64,000 nucleotides of DNA from Bacteroidaceae bacterium (GTDB taxonomy: Bacteria > Bacteroidota > Bacteroidia > Bacteroidales > Bacteroidaceae), in contig JAFTXN010000010.1 in assembly GCA_017461605.1 (NCBI GenBank), positions 47,662 to 111,661 of the forward strand. Direction: 5' to 3'. The notes below the pieces were generated by a model. That model searched no databases and was not told the DNA's origin. It saw nothing but the letters and a program-made list of their open reading frames with translations. Position 1 is the first letter of the stretch. The number at the start of each line of letters is the position of its first letter. Positions 63,632 through 64,000 of the stretch are shown here, piece by piece. The translations under genes were made by a program, and so were the position numbers.

Positions 63632-64000
63632 ATGATTTCTTTCCTGAAAACGAAAAACAAGGCGATATACACTGGGATTCTTTCCATACTGACCGTATGT
63701 TTGTTGGCTGGCTATGTGCCCGGTATGTCCGCATTTTCTTCCTGGGTTACTCCTCCGCTTGCCTTGTTCCTAGGATTGGCTTTTGCCTTATTGTGCGGAC
63801 AAGCTTACCCAAAGTTCAACAAGAAAGTATCAAAAAAGCTTTTGCAATACTCCGTAGTGGGACTAGGCTTCGGCATGAATCTTCAAGCTTCATTGGCTTC
63901 AGGTAAGGAAGGGATGTTGTTTACCATTGTTTCGGTAGTGGGTACCATGCTTATCGGGACATTCATCGGTTGGAAAATCCTGAAAGTAAACCGAGATACG
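63632..64000 (+). CDS. YeiH-family (UPF0324) membrane protein, N-terminal part
   Basis: The frame is open from ATG 63632 to the window edge (123 codons). It has hydrophobic segments (AIYTGILSILTVCLLAGYVP, ALFLGLAFALLCGQ, GMLFTIVSVVGTMLIGTFIG) and the characteristic KLLQYSVVGLGFGMNLQAS of the YeiH/UPF0324 family, sometimes annotated as putative sulfate exporters. The full protein should be about 330 residues with ten helices. The physiological substrate is unknown. Confidence 0.8.
   Translation, partial: MISFLKTKNKAIYTGILSILTVCLLAGYVPGMSAFSSWVTPPLALFLGLAFALLCGQAYPKFNKKVSKKLLQYSVVGLGFGMNLQASLASGKEGMLFTIVSVVGTMLIGTFIGWKILKVNRDT

Overview
The window is a piece of a Bacteroidales chromosome, most likely Prevotellaceae-like. 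Three things suggest this: promoters of the Bacteroidetes type (TTTG/TTGG about 19-20 nt before TAnnTTTG), lineage-typical families (PASTA-type PBP, FtsL_2-like protein, DUF4923 lipoprotein, SpmA/B fusion, TPR-HTH membrane regulator, C39 peptide exporter with beta-barrel outer membrane proteins), and a DNPR-type MurE, which implies meso-DAP peptidoglycan. The assignment rests on recognised families, not on a search.

Positions 1-36 kb are mostly housekeeping. They hold a partial secreted protein, a PurF-family protein lacking the catalytic Cys, a TPP riboswitch with thiS-thiG-thiH, a PMCA-type Ca2+ ATPase, a DUF4923 lipoprotein, two gene remnants (8.9-9.8 kb), a C1 peptidase, aminopeptidase P, a patatin-like protein, an SpmA/B-like membrane protein, rpsU, a capA-nlpC pair, asd, a CPA2 antiporter with lolD and an S1-domain protein, and then mraZ-rsmH-ftsL-ftsI-murE-mraY-murD-ftsW. 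The division and cell wall cluster stops after ftsW and is followed by a periplasmic cyclophilin and an M20 deacylase. Four copies of a roughly 65-bp palindrome lie 3' of genes in this part.

Positions 36-62.7 kb are accessory and are the most interesting part. A membrane-bound TPR-HTH regulator (36.2-37.8) diverges from a small secreted protein. Next, all on the minus strand, come an O-antigen-ligase-like protein with a TPR tail and an array of two multi-copy families of secreted proteins: lipoproteins (family A, four copies, one frameshifted) and 212-224 aa proteins (family B, four copies). A transglutaminase-like lipoprotein heads this array. A second leftward operon (62.3 to 48.9 kb) is a complete-looking ribosomally made peptide (RiPP) system: a double glycosyltransferase fused to a LanC-like domain, a radical SAM/SPASM enzyme, a 93-aa precursor with a GG leader and a Cys plus poly-Thr core, two outer membrane beta-barrel proteins, an FkbM methyltransferase, a C39 peptidase ABC exporter and a very small HlyD-like protein. 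The first genes of this operon are visibly AT-richer than the rest of the window.

The two leftward operons begin with the same kind of 5' region: a matching 65-nt promoter block plus two further matching blocks in the same order. Helically phased GTTTACA motifs occur near both and at the promoter next to the TPR-HTH regulator. I infer that the array and the RiPP operon form one regulon.

The right end (62.7-64 kb) has non-coding sequence, a 3' fragment of an IS30-type transposase and the start of a YeiH-family membrane protein. No tRNA, rRNA or CRISPR array was seen.
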